64,000 bases of DNA from Streptomyces shenzhenensis (GTDB taxonomy: Bacteria; Actinomycetota; Actinomycetes; Streptomycetales; Streptomycetaceae). Within the stretch, counting starts at the first letter, position 1. Every line of letters begins with the position of its first letter. The stretch is from contig NZ_JAJONF010000008.1 in the NCBI RefSeq assembly GCF_021462265.1, positions 186,001-250,000 of the forward strand, given 5' to 3'. The translations under genes and the position numbers were made by a program. The notes below the pieces were generated by a model that was not told where the DNA came from, ran no database searches, and saw only the letters and a list, made by a program, of their open reading frames with translations. Below are positions 52,653 through 63,741 of the stretch, one piece after another.

Positions 52653-53828
52653 GTGCGACGTCGAGCTGTGCCCGCCCTGCTGGCCGCGGCCGGACTGCTG
52701 CTGGTGGCGGGTTGTTCCTCCGGGGGCGGCGGGGGTGGGGGGTTGCCCACGCCGTCCTGGGCCGGGGGGTCGTCGACGCGTTCCTCCGGAGCCGCCGCGT
52801 CCGCCGGGGCCGGCGAGTCGGCCGCCCCCGCCAAGGGGTCGGTGAAGGTGCTGCGTACGGTCGCCGAGGGGCTGAAGTCGCCCTGGGGGCTGGCTCCGCT
52901 GCCGGGCGGGGCCGGGCTGCTGGTGTCCGACCGGGACGACGGGACGATCAGCAAGGTCGACGAGAAGACCGGGAAGACCACGGAACTGGGCGTCGTCTCC
53001 GGGGTGTCCGCGGCCGGTGAGGGCGGCCTGCTGGGGATCGCCCTCTCCCCCGGCTTCGCCTCGGACCACATGATCTACGCGTACTTCACGTCGGCCTCCG
53101 ACAACCGCATCGTGCGCATGCTCTGGGACGAGGGCAAGCCGGCCAAGGAGCAGTTGGGCGCCCCCGACACGATCTTCAAGGGCATTCCCAAGGGGGTCAT
53201 CCACAACGGCGGCCGGATCGCCTTCGGCCCGGACGGCATGCTCTACGCGGGCACGGGAGAGAGCGGAAAGCGGAACCTCGCGCAGGACAAGGGCTCGCTC
53301 GGCGGGAAGATCCTGCGGCTGACGCCGGAGGGCGACCCGGCCCCCGGCAACCCGTTCCCGGGCTCCCCCGTCTACACCTACGGCCACCGCAACGTGCAGG
53401 GCCTGGCCTGGGACGACAAGGAGCGGCTGTTCGCCTCGGAGTTCGGGCAGGACACCTGGGACGAGCTGAACGCCGTCAAACCGGGCGGCGACTACGGCTG
53501 GCCGAACGCGGAGGGCAGGTCGTCCGACCCCAAGTACGTCAACCCGATCGCCCAGTGGCACACCGACGACGCCTCCCCCAGCGGCATCGCGTATGTCCAC
53601 GGCGTGATCTGGATGGCGGCCCTGAAGGGCCAGCGGCTGTGGCGCATCCCGCTGGACGGCACGACCGCGGCCGCCGCGCCGCAGGCCTTCCTCACCGGTG
53701 AGTACGGCCGCCTCCGCACCGTCGTGGCGGCCGGTGGCGACAAGGTGTGGCTGGTGACCAGCAACACCGACGGGCGGGGCAAGCCGAAGACCGGCGACGA
53801 CCGGATTCTGGAGCTGGAGGTGAAGTAG
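52653..53828 (+). CDS. PQQ-type sorbosone/glucose dehydrogenase-like lipoprotein
   Basis: A 391-residue predicted lipoprotein. The signal RRRAVPALLAAAGLLLVAGC ends in a lipobox, followed by a Gly/Ser-rich linker. The body is a GSDH beta-propeller: VLRTVAEGLKSPWGLAPLPGGAGLLVSDRDDG, GIALSPGFASDHMIYAYFT, IHNGGRIAFGPDGMLYAGTGE, and the GHRNVQGLAWD segment, which contains the catalytic His in soluble PQQ-glucose dehydrogenases. PQQ use in Streptomyces is uncertain, so calling it a quinoprotein is inference. GTG 52653 has GAAGGG 9 bases upstream; GTG 52647 is the alternative. It converges with the DUF6191-like gene at 53839. Confidence 0.85.
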   Translation: MRRRAVPALLAAAGLLLVAGCSSGGGGGGGLPTPSWAGGSSTRSSGAAASAGAGESAAPAKGSVKVLRTVAEGLKSPWGLAPLPGGAGLLVSDRDDGTISKVDEKTGKTTELGVVSGVSAAGEGGLLGIALSPGFASDHMIYAYFTSASDNRIVRMLWDEGKPAKEQLGAPDTIFKGIPKGVIHNGGRIAFGPDGMLYAGTGESGKRNLAQDKGSLGGKILRLTPEGDPAPGNPFPGSPVYTYGHRNVQGLAWDDKERLFASEFGQDTWDELNAVKPGGDYGWPNAEGRSSDPKYVNPIAQWHTDDASPSGIAYVHGVIWMAALKGQRLWRIPLDGTTAAAAPQAFLTGEYGRLRTVVAAGGDKVWLVTSNTDGRGKPKTGDDRILELEVK

Positions 53829-53838
53829 CCGCCGCCGC

Positions 53839-54048
53839 TCACGCCTCGTCGTCCCCGGCGTCCGCCGGGGGCTCCGCTTCGGGCTCCTCCTGCGGGAGGC
53901 GTATGACGACCTTGCCGGACGCGAGGTCTATCGGCCCGCGTCCTGGATCCGTGTCCCCCACGTCCTCCCGGGTCAGCTCCAGCCGCTTCTGCTCCTCGTG
54001 GGTGTGCTTGCGGCCGGGTGCGAAAAGCTCCTCGAACATGTTGAACAC
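53839..54048 (-). CDS. Small acidic protein (DUF6191-like)
   Basis: 69 residues starting VFNMFEELFAPGRKHTHEEQKR, with LELTREDVGDTDPGRGPIDLASGKVVIRLP and an acidic tail. The conserved core is seen widely in Streptomyces small proteins; the name DUF6191 is my recollection. GTG 54048 has AGGAGG upstream; ATG 54039 also fits. It follows the LuxR gene by 22 bases on the same strand, so it may belong to that operon. Function unknown. Confidence 0.7.
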   Translation of the reverse strand: MFNMFEELFAPGRKHTHEEQKRLELTREDVGDTDPGRGPIDLASGKVVIRLPQEEPEAEPPADAGDDEA

Positions 54049-54070
54049 GGTGCCTCCTCCGCCGGTCCCC

Positions 54071-57000
54071 CTACCTGGTCGGGTCGAGGGCCTCGACGGG
54101 GAACAACCCCAGTCTGTGGGCCACCGCCGCCGCCTCGCCCCTCCCTGCAACGCCCAGCTTGCCCAAAATGTTCGAGACATGGACGCTCGCGGTCTTCGGG
54201 GAGATGAAGAGCTCCTCGGCGATCTGCCGGTTGCTGCGGCCGGCCGACACCAGACGGAGGACGTCGCGCTCCCTGCCGGTGAGGCCGAGGCCCTCGGCCG
54301 GATCGAGAACCCGGGGGGCGGCGCGGGTGGTCAGGGTGAGGCGGGCGCGCTGGGCGAGGAGGGCGACGGCCCCGGCGAGCGGGCGGGCGCCCAGGTGGTC
54401 GGCGACGGCCCCGGCGAGCCGGAGGAGTTGCGTCGCGCGGTCGCGTTCGTCGTCGCCGGCGGCTTCTTCCAGCAGGGCCTCGGCGAGGCGGCGGCGGACC
54501 CGCGCGAGGTCGTAGGGGCGGTCCAGGCGCTCGAAGTCGGTGACCACGTCCGACCAGACCGCGGCGGTGCCGGTGCCCCGGGCCCGGTGCAGTTCGGCGC
54601 GGGTCCAGCGCTCGTACGCCTGCCACAGGGGCGCGCCGGTGGTGAGGGTGCGGGCGGTCCCGGCGAGCCGGTCGAGGGCCTCGGCGCGGCCGTCGGCCGC
54701 CGCGGGCAGGGTGCGGGCGTCGGCCTCGGCGGTGGCGGCGGCCAGCAGCAGGGGCCAGCCGTAGCGGTGGGTGCCGGGCGGGAAGCCGGCTGCCAGGGCG
54801 CGGTCCAGTTCGGCGCGGGCGTCGAGGAGTCTGCCCTCCTCGGCGGCGACGCCGATGGCGATGCGGGCGACCGGCAGCAGTACCTGGGGCATCGGGTCGT
54901 GGGTGCCGTAGTGGGCGTGGGCGATGGCCAGCCGGCGGGCGGCCTCCTCCGCGTCACCCCGGGCGAGAGCGATATGGGCGAGGTGCAGGGCGCCGACGCC
55001 CCGGGGCTTGGCGCTCGCCGCGGAGCCCAGGGCGCCCGTGGCGGCTTCGGCGGCCTCGTCCCACCGGCCGAGCGCGTACAGCGAGTCGGCGAGGTTGCCC
55101 CAGATCCACGCCTCGGAGTCCAGCAGGCCGTACCTGCGGGTGAAGGCGAGGCCCTCGCGCAGGATCGGCACGGCCTCTCGGGAGCGGCCGACCGACTCCA
55201 ACTCGGACGGCAGGTTCACATAGGCCCGGCCGACGACATGGGCCACGCCGTCCTGGAGCACGGCGTCCTTGACCCGGTACAGCTCCGCCAGGCCGTTGTC
55301 GACGTCACCCGAGTCGACCATGAGACAGCCGAGGGTGACGCGCGCGTTGAGCTCGATCTCCCGGGCGCCCACCATCCGCGCGTACTCCACGGCCCGCTCG
55401 GCGGCGGCGAAGGCCTCGGGGCCCGGCTGGTGCAGCATGGACCAGGTGGCGGCGTTGGCCAGGACGTCGGCGTGCACCTGGGACGGCGGCAGGCCGCGCA
55501 CCAGGTTCTGGGCGTTGGCGAGTTCCTGCCAGCCGTCACCGCGGGCCAGGCCCTGGACCAGCCGGGAGCGCTGCACCCAGAACCAGGCGGCGCGCTGCGG
55601 GTCGTGCTCGTCCTGGAGAATCCGCAGCGCCTTCTTGGTGATCTTCAGAGCGCGTTCGCGCTCCCCGCAGAAGCGGCCGGCGACCGCTGCCTCCGCCATC
55701 AGGTCGAGGTAGCGCAGCGGAGTGGTGGCGGGATCGCAGCCGCAAGGAGGGTAGACGTCGGTGAAGTCGACGGGGCGCAGGGCGGCGCGGACCTCCTCGG
55801 GGACGGTGTCCCACAGCTCCATCGCCCGCTCCAGAAGCCGTAGTTGCTCGCCGTAGGCGTGCCGGCGGCGGGCCACGACGGAGGCGTCGAGGACGGCGGG
55901 CAGGGCCTTGGCGGGGTCGTGGGCCTGATACCAGTAGCTGGCCAGCCGGGTCACGTGCGCGTCGGCCGCCACCAGGGTCGGGTCGCTCTCCAGGGCCTCG
56001 GCGTAACGCCGGTTGAGCCGGGAGCGTTCGCCGGGCAGCAGGTCGTCGGCGACGGCCTCGCGGACCAGGGAGTGCCGGAAGCGGTAGCCGTCGCCGGCCG
56101 GGGTGGCGGTGAGGAGGTTGGCGCCGACGGCGGCCCGCAGCGCCTCGATGAGGTCGTCCTCGGCGAGCTGGGCGACGGCGGCGAGCAGCCGGTACTCGAC
56201 GGTGGAGCCGCCCTCGGCGACGATCCGGGCCACCCGCTGGGCGCTTTCGGGCAGGGCCTCGACCCGGACCAGCAGCAGGTCGCGCAGCGAGTCGGTGAGC
56301 CCGGTGCAGCAGCCTTCGGCGGCGGCCACCGCGAGCTCCTCGACGAAGAAGGCGTTGCCGTCGGAGCGTTCGAAGATCTCGTCGACCTGGGCGGGGTCGG
56401 GTTCGGTGGCGAGGATGCCGGCGATCTGGCGGCCGACCTCCTCGCGGGTGAACCGGGCGAGTTCGAGGCGGCGGACGGTGCGCAGCCGGTCGAGTTCGGC
56501 GAGCAGCGGGCGCAGCGGGTGGCGGCGGTGGATGTCGTCGGAGCGGTAGGTGGCGAGGACGACGAGCCGGCCGGTGCGCAGGGTGCGCAGCAGGTAGGCG
56601 AGGAGGTGGCGGGTGGAGGCGTCGGCCCAGTGCAGGTCCTCCAGGGCGACGACCACCGTGCGCTCGGCGGCGACCCGCTCAAGCAGGCGCGCGGTGAGCT
56701 CGAAGAGACGGGCCATGCCCTGTTCGTCGTGGCGGCCGGAGGAGGCCTCGCCGAGTTCGGGCAGCAGTCGGGCCAGTTCGTCCTCCTGGCCGGCCGCGGC
56801 GGCGGCCAGTTCGTCGGGCAGGGCGGCCCGCAGCGCGCGCAGGGCGGTGGAGAAGGGGGCGAACGGCAGGCCGTCGGCGCCGATCTCCACACAGCCGCCC
56901 AGGGCGACGACCGCGCCCTGGCGGCAGGCGGCGGTGGCGAACTCCTCGACCAGCCGGGTCTTGCCGACGCCGGCCTCGCCGCCGAGCAGCAGCGCCTGCG

Positions 57001-57106
57001 GCTCGGCGGCGCCGGCACGCGCCAGCGCGTCGTTCAAGGTGTCCAACTCGTCGCTGCGGCCTACGAATACGGGACTCACGGACCTGGTTTCCACAGGCCA
57101 GAGCAT
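54071..57106 (-). CDS. LAL-type LuxR transcriptional activator
   Basis: A large ATP-binding LuxR-family regulator of about 1011 residues. It has an N-terminal AAA domain with Walker A LLLGGEAGVGKTRLVEEF (about 37-54) and Walker B VVVALEDLHWADAST near 150. A long middle of TPR-like helical repeats follows (RRLAIAHAHYG, GALHLAHIALARGDAEEAAR). The LuxR HTH lies at about 944-1003 (LTGRERDVLRLVSAGRSNRQIAEELFISPKTASVHVSNIL). Such LAL proteins often activate secondary metabolism, but no pathway genes are adjacent. ATG 57106 begins MLWPVETRS; GTG 57079 (VSPVFVGR) is also possible. Confidence 0.88.
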   Translation of the reverse strand: MLWPVETRSVSPVFVGRSDELDTLNDALARAGAAEPQALLLGGEAGVGKTRLVEEFATAACRQGAVVALGGCVEIGADGLPFAPFSTALRALRAALPDELAAAAAGQEDELARLLPELGEASSGRHDEQGMARLFELTARLLERVAAERTVVVALEDLHWADASTRHLLAYLLRTLRTGRLVVLATYRSDDIHRRHPLRPLLAELDRLRTVRRLELARFTREEVGRQIAGILATEPDPAQVDEIFERSDGNAFFVEELAVAAAEGCCTGLTDSLRDLLLVRVEALPESAQRVARIVAEGGSTVEYRLLAAVAQLAEDDLIEALRAAVGANLLTATPAGDGYRFRHSLVREAVADDLLPGERSRLNRRYAEALESDPTLVAADAHVTRLASYWYQAHDPAKALPAVLDASVVARRRHAYGEQLRLLERAMELWDTVPEEVRAALRPVDFTDVYPPCGCDPATTPLRYLDLMAEAAVAGRFCGERERALKITKKALRILQDEHDPQRAAWFWVQRSRLVQGLARGDGWQELANAQNLVRGLPPSQVHADVLANAATWSMLHQPGPEAFAAAERAVEYARMVGAREIELNARVTLGCLMVDSGDVDNGLAELYRVKDAVLQDGVAHVVGRAYVNLPSELESVGRSREAVPILREGLAFTRRYGLLDSEAWIWGNLADSLYALGRWDEAAEAATGALGSAASAKPRGVGALHLAHIALARGDAEEAARRLAIAHAHYGTHDPMPQVLLPVARIAIGVAAEEGRLLDARAELDRALAAGFPPGTHRYGWPLLLAAATAEADARTLPAAADGRAEALDRLAGTARTLTTGAPLWQAYERWTRAELHRARGTGTAAVWSDVVTDFERLDRPYDLARVRRRLAEALLEEAAGDDERDRATQLLRLAGAVADHLGARPLAGAVALLAQRARLTLTTRAAPRVLDPAEGLGLTGRERDVLRLVSAGRSNRQIAEELFISPKTASVHVSNILGKLGVAGRGEAAAVAHRLGLFPVEALDPTR

Positions 57107-57267
57107 CGCATGGGCCCCGAAGCCCACGGCAGCGGTTTTCCACAGCGCCGGTGCGCTTGTCGTACCGGTGGGCGGCAAGGGGGGAAGCCGGTGGCCCGTC
57201 CCCGTACGGCCACCGGCTTCCCCGTTCCCGGTCTTCGGGCGGTCGGCGCCGCCCGGCCGCCCCGTGG

Positions 57268-57471
57268 TCACGCCGCGCGCTGGAGCCGGCCCCGGCCGCG
57301 GCGGTCGGTATGGGACTCACGCGCCGCCGCGTCGTCTGCCGGCACCGCGTCCTGCCGGGCGTCGCGGCGTGCGGCGCGGCGGGAGCGGACGGCCTCGCGG
57401 ACGAGACGGGCCTCGTCGGCCTGCCGGCGCAGTTCGGCGGAACGGATCTGGTGGAGTTCGTACTCGAACAT
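57268..57471 (-). CDS. 67-residue basic protein
   Basis: MFEYELHQIRSAELRRQADE opens a helical, Arg-rich protein. ATG 57471 follows AAGGGACACCAC. The composition (over 25 percent Arg) and short length suggest nucleic-acid binding or coiled-coil formation. Not recognised. The frame and ribosome site support a real small gene. Confidence 0.6.
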   Translation of the reverse strand: MFEYELHQIRSAELRRQADEARLVREAVRSRRAARRDARQDAVPADDAAARESHTDRRGRGRLQRAA

Positions 57472-57600
57472 GTGGTGTCCCTTGGGAGAGAGGGTGATCG
57501 GAGTTCGCTTTCCGCGATGCCTCCACCTTCGTCTCCCAGGGGGGTGCGCCACATCGGGAGAGTTCCGCATCTTCGCGGGGCCGCCGGCCCCCGGACACGC

Positions 57601-57655
57601 ATAAGGGGCCTTAGGCCGTCCGCAAGGTGCTTACGGACGGCCTAAGGCCCCTTAT
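57601..57655. terminator. 22-bp perfect inverted repeat terminator
   Basis: 57601-57622 pairs completely with 57634-57655 around an 11-base loop. It lies 23 bases past the stop of the membrane protein gene. It is symmetric and unusually long, so it can end transcripts from both sides. Confidence 0.8.
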
Positions 57656-57678
57656 GACCTGGGGTTGTCGCGGCCGGG

Positions 57679-58335
57679 TCAGCTGGTCGAGGGCAGCGCG
57701 AGGAGTGCGTCGGAGTACTTGAGGACGGCCAGCAGCAGGCCGATGACGCCGAGCGCCACGCCGGCCCAGGCAACCGACTTGATCCACGGCGCCTGCGGCT
57801 TTCCGGGGGCGCCGAACGCGGGCCGTGCCAGCACCACGACGCCGGTGAGCAGCGCGGCCAGCGCGAACAGGCCGGCCCACAGCGCCGTGGTCGCCCACGC
57901 GTCGCCGTACACCTCCTTGACCTGCTTGGCGACGCTCGCGGACGACGAGGTCTGCAGCTGGCCGATGAGGGTCTCGCGGGCGGCGGCCACGGTACCGATC
58001 CAGCCACCCGTGAGGGAGACCAGGCCGAGCACGACGGAGACGACGGCGCCGGCGCCCTGGCCGACCCCGGACGGGCCCGCCGGCTCGTCCTCGGTGAGGG
58101 CCGCCGGTTCGTCCTCGGCCGGTTCGTCGTCGGTCTCGCCGGTCTCCTCGGCGGACTGCTCCGCCTCCCGCGCGTCCTTCGCCTCGGCGGCCTCCGCGGA
58201 GACCTCGCCCTCGGGCCCGGCGGCGGCCTCGGTGACCTCCGCCGCCGTCTGGTCGGTCGCCGTCTCGCCGGTCGCCGTCTGGTCGTTCTTCGCCTCGGCG
58301 CCGGTCCCGGCCCCGTCCACTGTCTTGGTTCCCAT
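57679..58335 (-). CDS. Acidic membrane protein
   Basis: 218 residues. An acidic N-terminal half (about 25-110, EVSAEAAEAKDAREAEQSAEETGETDDEPAEDEPAAL) is followed by three hydrophobic segments: VVSVVLGLVSLTGGWIGTV, TTALWAGLFALAALLTGVVVL and SVAWAGVALGVIGLLLAVL. ATG 58335 is proposed; the ribosome site is weak. It lies 35 bases after the GNAT gene and may be co-transcribed. Not recognised as any named family. Confidence 0.65.
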   Translation of the reverse strand: MGTKTVDGAGTGAEAKNDQTATGETATDQTAAEVTEAAAGPEGEVSAEAAEAKDAREAEQSAEETGETDDEPAEDEPAALTEDEPAGPSGVGQGAGAVVSVVLGLVSLTGGWIGTVAAARETLIGQLQTSSSASVAKQVKEVYGDAWATTALWAGLFALAALLTGVVVLARPAFGAPGKPQAPWIKSVAWAGVALGVIGLLLAVLKYSDALLALPSTS

Positions 58336-58370
58336 ACCTCGCACCGTACGGACGCTGTCTGAGAGGTCTC

Positions 58371-58946
58371 TTAATGATCGTTCGCGGCGCCGCGCGCGCG
58401 TGCCGCACGCCACTCGGGAGCCAGCACCGACCAGACCTCGGTGTCCGTGCGCACACCCCGGTGGGGGTAGTTCTCCCGCATCACGCCCTCGCGGGTCATG
58501 CCCAGCCGCCGGGCCACGTTGATGCTCGCCTCGTTGGCCGACGACGCGTGCCACTCCACACGGTGCATGCCACGCTCGTCAAACGCCCAGTCCAGAAGCG
58601 TCCGCATCCCGCGGGTCACCAGACCGCGCCCGACGGCCGCCGGCTCCAGCCAGCAGCCGGCCTCGCAGACCCCGGTCGGCGTGTCCCAGACCCGGAACAG
58701 CAGCCCGCCCACGAGCTTCCCGTCCAGCCACACCCCGTGCAGGCTGCCGGCGTCGGCGGCGCGCTTGTCGGCGTAGGAGCGCAGATAGGCGCGGGCCTGC
58801 TCGACGTTCCCGATCACGTCGGGCAGGGCGATGTGCCGGCCGATGTGCTCCCGCCCCCGGTCGATGTCGGCCAGCAACTCCTCGGCGTGCCAGACCTCCA
58901 GGGGCCGCAGCTCGGCGCCGTCGTCACCCAGGGATGTCGCGTACAT
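58371..58946 (-). CDS. GNAT acetyltransferase (RimJ/RimL-like)
   Basis: 191 residues. The RimJ/L-type GNAT pattern is clear: LRPLEVWHAEELLADIDRGREHIGRHI, the acetyl-CoA loop region GRGLVTRGMRTLLDWAF, and the C-terminal VEWHASSANEASINVARRLGMTREGVMRENY. These enzymes acetylate N-terminal amines of proteins or small molecules. ATG 58946 has GAGGAG upstream. It follows a small membrane protein gene at a distance of 68 bases. Confidence 0.88.
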   Translation of the reverse strand: MYATSLGDDGAELRPLEVWHAEELLADIDRGREHIGRHIALPDVIGNVEQARAYLRSYADKRAADAGSLHGVWLDGKLVGGLLFRVWDTPTGVCEAGCWLEPAAVGRGLVTRGMRTLLDWAFDERGMHRVEWHASSANEASINVARRLGMTREGVMRENYPHRGVRTDTEVWSVLAPEWRAARARGAANDH

Positions 58947-59014
58947 CGTGCGATCGCTCCTCGTCCCGTTCCCTCACCACGCCGCCGAGCCTCTCATGGC
59001 CCGGCGCGGACGCG

Positions 59015-59341
59015 TCAGTCGAACTGGTCACCGAGCGCCATCACCATGGTGCCAAGGATCATCAGCCACAGGGCCCAGCGGGTACGGCCGCGGGCCCCGA
59101 CCGCCCCCGCGAGCACGCACACGGCGGATCCGGAGCCGTAGGCGGCCGGCACCAGGGCGGGTACGCCCCCGCCCACTCTCATCGACGCGGCGGTGAGCCC
59201 CATCAGGGCCAGCAGCACCCCGGTCACGGTGGCGGTCCAGCGGGCCCGGCGGGCGTCCTCGTAGAGTTCCTCGTCCTCGTCGTCCGCAGTCTCCGTCCCG
59301 GGCACCTCGGGTTCGGCCTCGGACTCGGCGTGTGCGGTCAT
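59015..59341 (-). CDS. Small membrane protein with acidic N-terminus
   Basis: 108 residues. An acidic N-terminus (ESEAEPEVPGTETADDEDEELYEDA) is followed by three hydrophobic segments: TVTGVLLALMGLTAASM, VPAAYGSGSAVCVLAGAV and WALWLMILGTMVMALG. ATG 59341 is the chosen start; no good ribosome site is seen. Not recognised. Confidence 0.6.
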   Translation of the reverse strand: MTAHAESEAEPEVPGTETADDEDEELYEDARRARWTATVTGVLLALMGLTAASMRVGGGVPALVPAAYGSGSAVCVLAGAVGARGRTRWALWLMILGTMVMALGDQFD

Positions 59342-59867
59342 GGCGGGCGAGCGTAGTACCCGCACCTGGGGAAACCGGCTGCGGACCAGGTCGACAACTG
59401 CTGGCTTCCGCTGGTCAGCCCTGACCGGCCCCTCGCCTACGACCGAAGCGGGTGCGTTGTCTGACGGTCCGAATGAGCTCCTGCGCATCGCCTTCCACTA
59501 CGAAGATCACAAGGAGCCCGTTCAGCCATGGCCGACGCCGTCTCTCCCGCACCCTCGAAGGACACCTCCCCCACTGACCGTCTGCCCCTCCCCTGCGGAG
59601 CATCTGAGGGCGCAATGGGACCCCGGTTTCCGGGCGTTGCGCTCCCCCCGGCTGGTGGCACCGCCACTGGACGCGCAGCGGGGCCGTGCAGGTCGAGGCC
59701 CCGACTGGCTGGAGGACGGGCTGGCGCGACCGGCTGCTGTGGAGCGAGGTGTGCGCCGCGGAGAGCCCGTACCCCGAGATGGCCCGGATGGCCCGGGAGT
59801 CGGTGGAACTGCTGACCGCCGACCGGGGGCGACTGCTCGGCTTCGCCCGGATCGTGGGCCGCCGCCG

Positions 59868-59982
59868 CTGACCCGGTACGGCCACGGAACTCCGGCTGAC
59901 GCGATACGGTCCCGAGAGCGCCGGCTGACGCGATACGCCCCCGGGAACGCCGCATGACGCGATACGGCCCCGGAAGCGCCGC
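59868..59982. repeat. Four tandem 28-29-base repeats before gatB
   Basis: Units begin at 59868, 59896, 59925 and 59954, each with CTGACGCGATACGG-like start and a GAGCGCCGG-like end. The first is the most diverged; the last merges into the gatB terminator stem. Confidence 0.8.
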
Positions 59983-59996
59983 CTCCGGGGCCGTAT
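59962..59996 (-). terminator. Terminator of the gat operon
   Basis: A 13-bp perfect stem (59962-59974 with 59984-59996) lies 18 bases past the gatB stop on its coding strand. Its left arm is part of the last 29-base repeat unit. Confidence 0.7.
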
Positions 59997-60014
59997 TCAC
60001 GTGCGGGTGGCTGT

Positions 60015-61529
60015 TCAGCCCTCGCTGACGCCCAGCTTCTCCAGGATCAGCTCCTTGACGCGGGCCGCGTCCGCCTGGCCACGGGTCACCTTCATGACGG
60101 CACCGACCAGGGCACCGGCCGCGGCCACCTTGCCGCCGCGGATCTTGTCGGCGACACCCGGGTTGCCGGCGATGGCCTCCTCGACGGCGGCGGTCAGCGC
60201 GCCCTCGTCGGAGACGACCTTCAGGCCGCGCTTGTCGACGACCTCGTCCGGGGTGCCCTCACCCGCGAGGACGCCCTCGATGACCTGCCGGGCCAGCTTG
60301 TCGTTCAGGTCACCCTTCGCGACCAGCTCGGTGACCCGGGCGACCTGCGCCGGGGTGATCGCCAGCTCGTCGAGCGAAACGCCCGACTCGTTGGCGCTGC
60401 GCGCCAGTTCGCCCATCCACCACTTGCGGGCGGCGGCCGCGTCGGCCCCGGCGTCGATGGTGGCGACGATCAGGTCCAGCGCACCGGCGTTGAGGATCGC
60501 CTGCATGTCGGTGACCGAGATGCCCCACTCGGCGAGCAGCCGGGTGCGGCGGACCAGCGGCAGCTCCGGCAGCGCGGCGCGGATCTCCTCGACCCACGCG
60601 CGGGACGGCGCCACCGGGACCAGGTCGGGCTCCGGGAAGTACCGGTAGTCCTCGGCTTCCTCCTTCACGCGGCCGGAGGTCGTGGACCCCGTGTCCTCGT
60701 GGAAGTGCCGGGTCTCCTGGATGATCGTCCCGCCGCCGCCCAGCACGGCCGCGTGCCGCATGATCTCGAAGCGGGCCGCACGCTCCACGGACCGCAGCGA
60801 GTTCACGTTCTTCGTCTCGGAGCGGGTGCCGAACTTCGCGGTGCCGTGCGGGCGCAGCGACAGGTTCACGTCGCAGCGCATCTGGCCCATCTCCATACGG
60901 GCCTCGGACACGCCGAGCGCCCGGATGACCTCGCGCAGCTCACGGACGTACGCCCGCGCGACCTCCGGAGCCCGCTCGCCCGCGCCCTCGATCGGCTTGG
61001 TGACGATCTCGATGAGCGGGATGCCGGCGCGGTTGTAGTCGAGCAGCGAGTGCGAGGCGCCGTGGATACGGCCGGTCGCGCCGCCCACGTGGGTGGACTT
61101 GCCGGTGTCCTCCTCCATGTGGGCGCGCTCGATCTCCACGCGGAAGGACGTGCCGTCCTCCAACTGCACGTCGAGGTAGCCGTTGAAGGCGATCGGCTCG
61201 TCGTACTGGGAGGTCTGGAAGTTCTTCGGCATGTCCGGATAGAAGTAGTTCTTCCGGGCGAAGCGGCACCACTCGGCGATCTCGCAGTTCAGCGCGAGAC
61301 CGATCTTGATCGCGGACTCGACGCCGGTCTCGTTGACGACCGGGAGCGCGCCGGGCAGGCCGAGGCAGGTCGGGCAGGTCTGGGTGTTCGGGTCGGCGCC
61401 CAGCGTCGTCGAACAGCCGCAGAACATCTTGGTCTTGGTGCCGAGTTCGACATGGACCTCAAGGCCCATGACGGGGTCGTACGACGCCAGCGCGTCCTCG
61501 TACGACACCAGGTCGGTCGTGGTGGTCAC
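60015..61529 (-). CDS. gatB: Glu-tRNA(Gln)/Asp-tRNA(Asn) amidotransferase subunit B
   Basis: A 504-residue subunit of the GatCAB complex, which converts misacylated Glu-tRNA(Gln) (and Asp-tRNA(Asn)) to the correct amidated form. It phosphorylates the tRNA-bound acid and holds the tRNA. Signatures are [31 protein letters not shown] with the zinc Cys, and the helical YqeY-like tail ([25 protein letters not shown]). GTG 61529 has AGAGGGAAG upstream. Encoded after gatA with a small membrane protein gene between them. Confidence 0.95.
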   Translation of the reverse strand: MTTTTDLVSYEDALASYDPVMGLEVHVELGTKTKMFCGCSTTLGADPNTQTCPTCLGLPGALPVVNETGVESAIKIGLALNCEIAEWCRFARKNYFYPDMPKNFQTSQYDEPIAFNGYLDVQLEDGTSFRVEIERAHMEEDTGKSTHVGGATGRIHGASHSLLDYNRAGIPLIEIVTKPIEGAGERAPEVARAYVRELREVIRALGVSEARMEMGQMRCDVNLSLRPHGTAKFGTRSETKNVNSLRSVERAARFEIMRHAAVLGGGGTIIQETRHFHEDTGSTTSGRVKEEAEDYRYFPEPDLVPVAPSRAWVEEIRAALPELPLVRRTRLLAEWGISVTDMQAILNAGALDLIVATIDAGADAAAARKWWMGELARSANESGVSLDELAITPAQVARVTELVAKGDLNDKLARQVIEGVLAGEGTPDEVVDKRGLKVVSDEGALTAAVEEAIAGNPGVADKIRGGKVAAAGALVGAVMKVTRGQADAARVKELILEKLGVSEG

Positions 61530-61544
61530 GGTGAAACTTCCCTC

Positions 61545-61783
61545 TCAGCCCAGCAGGACGTCGTCGTCGCCCAGCCGCTTCAGCTCGCGGTAGAGGATGG
61601 CGAGGCCGGTGACGATCGCGACGGCGGACACGGTGGCGTCGATCAGCCGGAGCGTGTCGTGCTCGGCGCGGGCCTTCTTGATCTGCTTGGTGACGCCGAC
61701 CGCGCCGAACGCGGTGGTGGCCATGGACAGGTAGGTACCGGACTTCGACTTCTTGAAGCCCTTGGCCTTCGACAGTGCGTTGC

Positions 61784-61787
<4 letters not shown>
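61545..61787 (-). CDS. Small membrane protein between gatA and gatB
   Basis: 80 residues ([20 protein letters not shown]...), with hydrophobic stretches [11 protein letters not shown] and [21 protein letters not shown] 61787 overlaps the gatA stop by GTGA, and GGAGG lies about 10 bases upstream, so it is translated with gatA. The gene ends 15 bases before gatB. Its conserved-looking position inside the gat operon is unusual, because GatCAB has no such subunit. Function unknown. Confidence 0.75.
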
Positions 61788-63277
<1,490 letters not shown>

Positions 63278-63283
63278 GGCTGT

Positions 63284-63580
63284 CTAGTCCTCCCCCAGGA
63301 TCTGCGGCACCTTGAAACGCTGCTGCTCCTGGGCCGGGGCGCCGGAGAGCGCCTGCTCGGGGGTGAGCGAGGGACGGACCTCGTCCGCGCGCATGACGTT
63401 CGTCAGCGGCAGCGGGTGCGAGGTCGGCGGTACGTCTTGGTCGGCGACCTCGCTGACGCGGGCGACCGCGCCGATGATGTCGTCCAGCTGGCCGGCGAAG
63501 TGTTCGAGTTCTTCGGGCTTCAGCTCCAGACGCGCCAGCCGGGCGAGGTGGGCGACCTCCTCGCGCGTGATGCCAGGCAT
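63284..63580 (-). CDS. gatC: Glu-tRNA(Gln)/Asp-tRNA(Asn) amidotransferase subunit C
   Basis: A 98-residue scaffold subunit that wraps around GatA and GatB. The sequence is typical: [20 protein letters not shown] opening, [18 protein letters not shown], and the [23 protein letters not shown] tail. ATG 63580 follows AGAGGAACG. First gene of the leftward gat operon. The stretch 63581-63741 has no gene. Confidence 0.95.
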   Translation of the reverse strand: MPGITREEVAHLARLARLELKPEELEHFAGQLDDIIGAVARVSEVADQDVPPTSHPLPLTNVMRADEVRPSLTPEQALSGAPAQEQQRFKVPQILGED

Positions 63581-63741
63581 GCAGCGTTCCTCTGGGGTGA
63601 GTGTGTGTGGTTTGGAGCCAATCCTATGGGGCGGGGCCCGATGACCGTGAAACGGTTTCCCCCGGACCCCGGAACCTGCGTCTCCTCCGCGCCCGCCGCG
63701 CCCTCCCCTCCGCGCCCCCGTGCCCTCCGCGCGGCCGCGGC

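Larger units (their letters stand above)
59342..60014. other. Long gap without a confident gene
   Basis: A possible 61-codon rightward frame starting GTG 59686 and ending TGA at 59871 encodes WRDRLLWSEVCAAESPYPEM and continues to GFARIVGRRR. It has no clear ribosome site and no recognised relatives, and could be a real small protein or a decayed end of a larger one. The other contents are the 29-base repeats and the gatB terminator. Confidence 0.4.

Noticed and set aside
59528-59871. Rightward frames read as a frameshifted regulator
   Set aside because: Two frames of about 90 and 60 codons do not join into any domain I recognise, so only a cautious gap entry is given.
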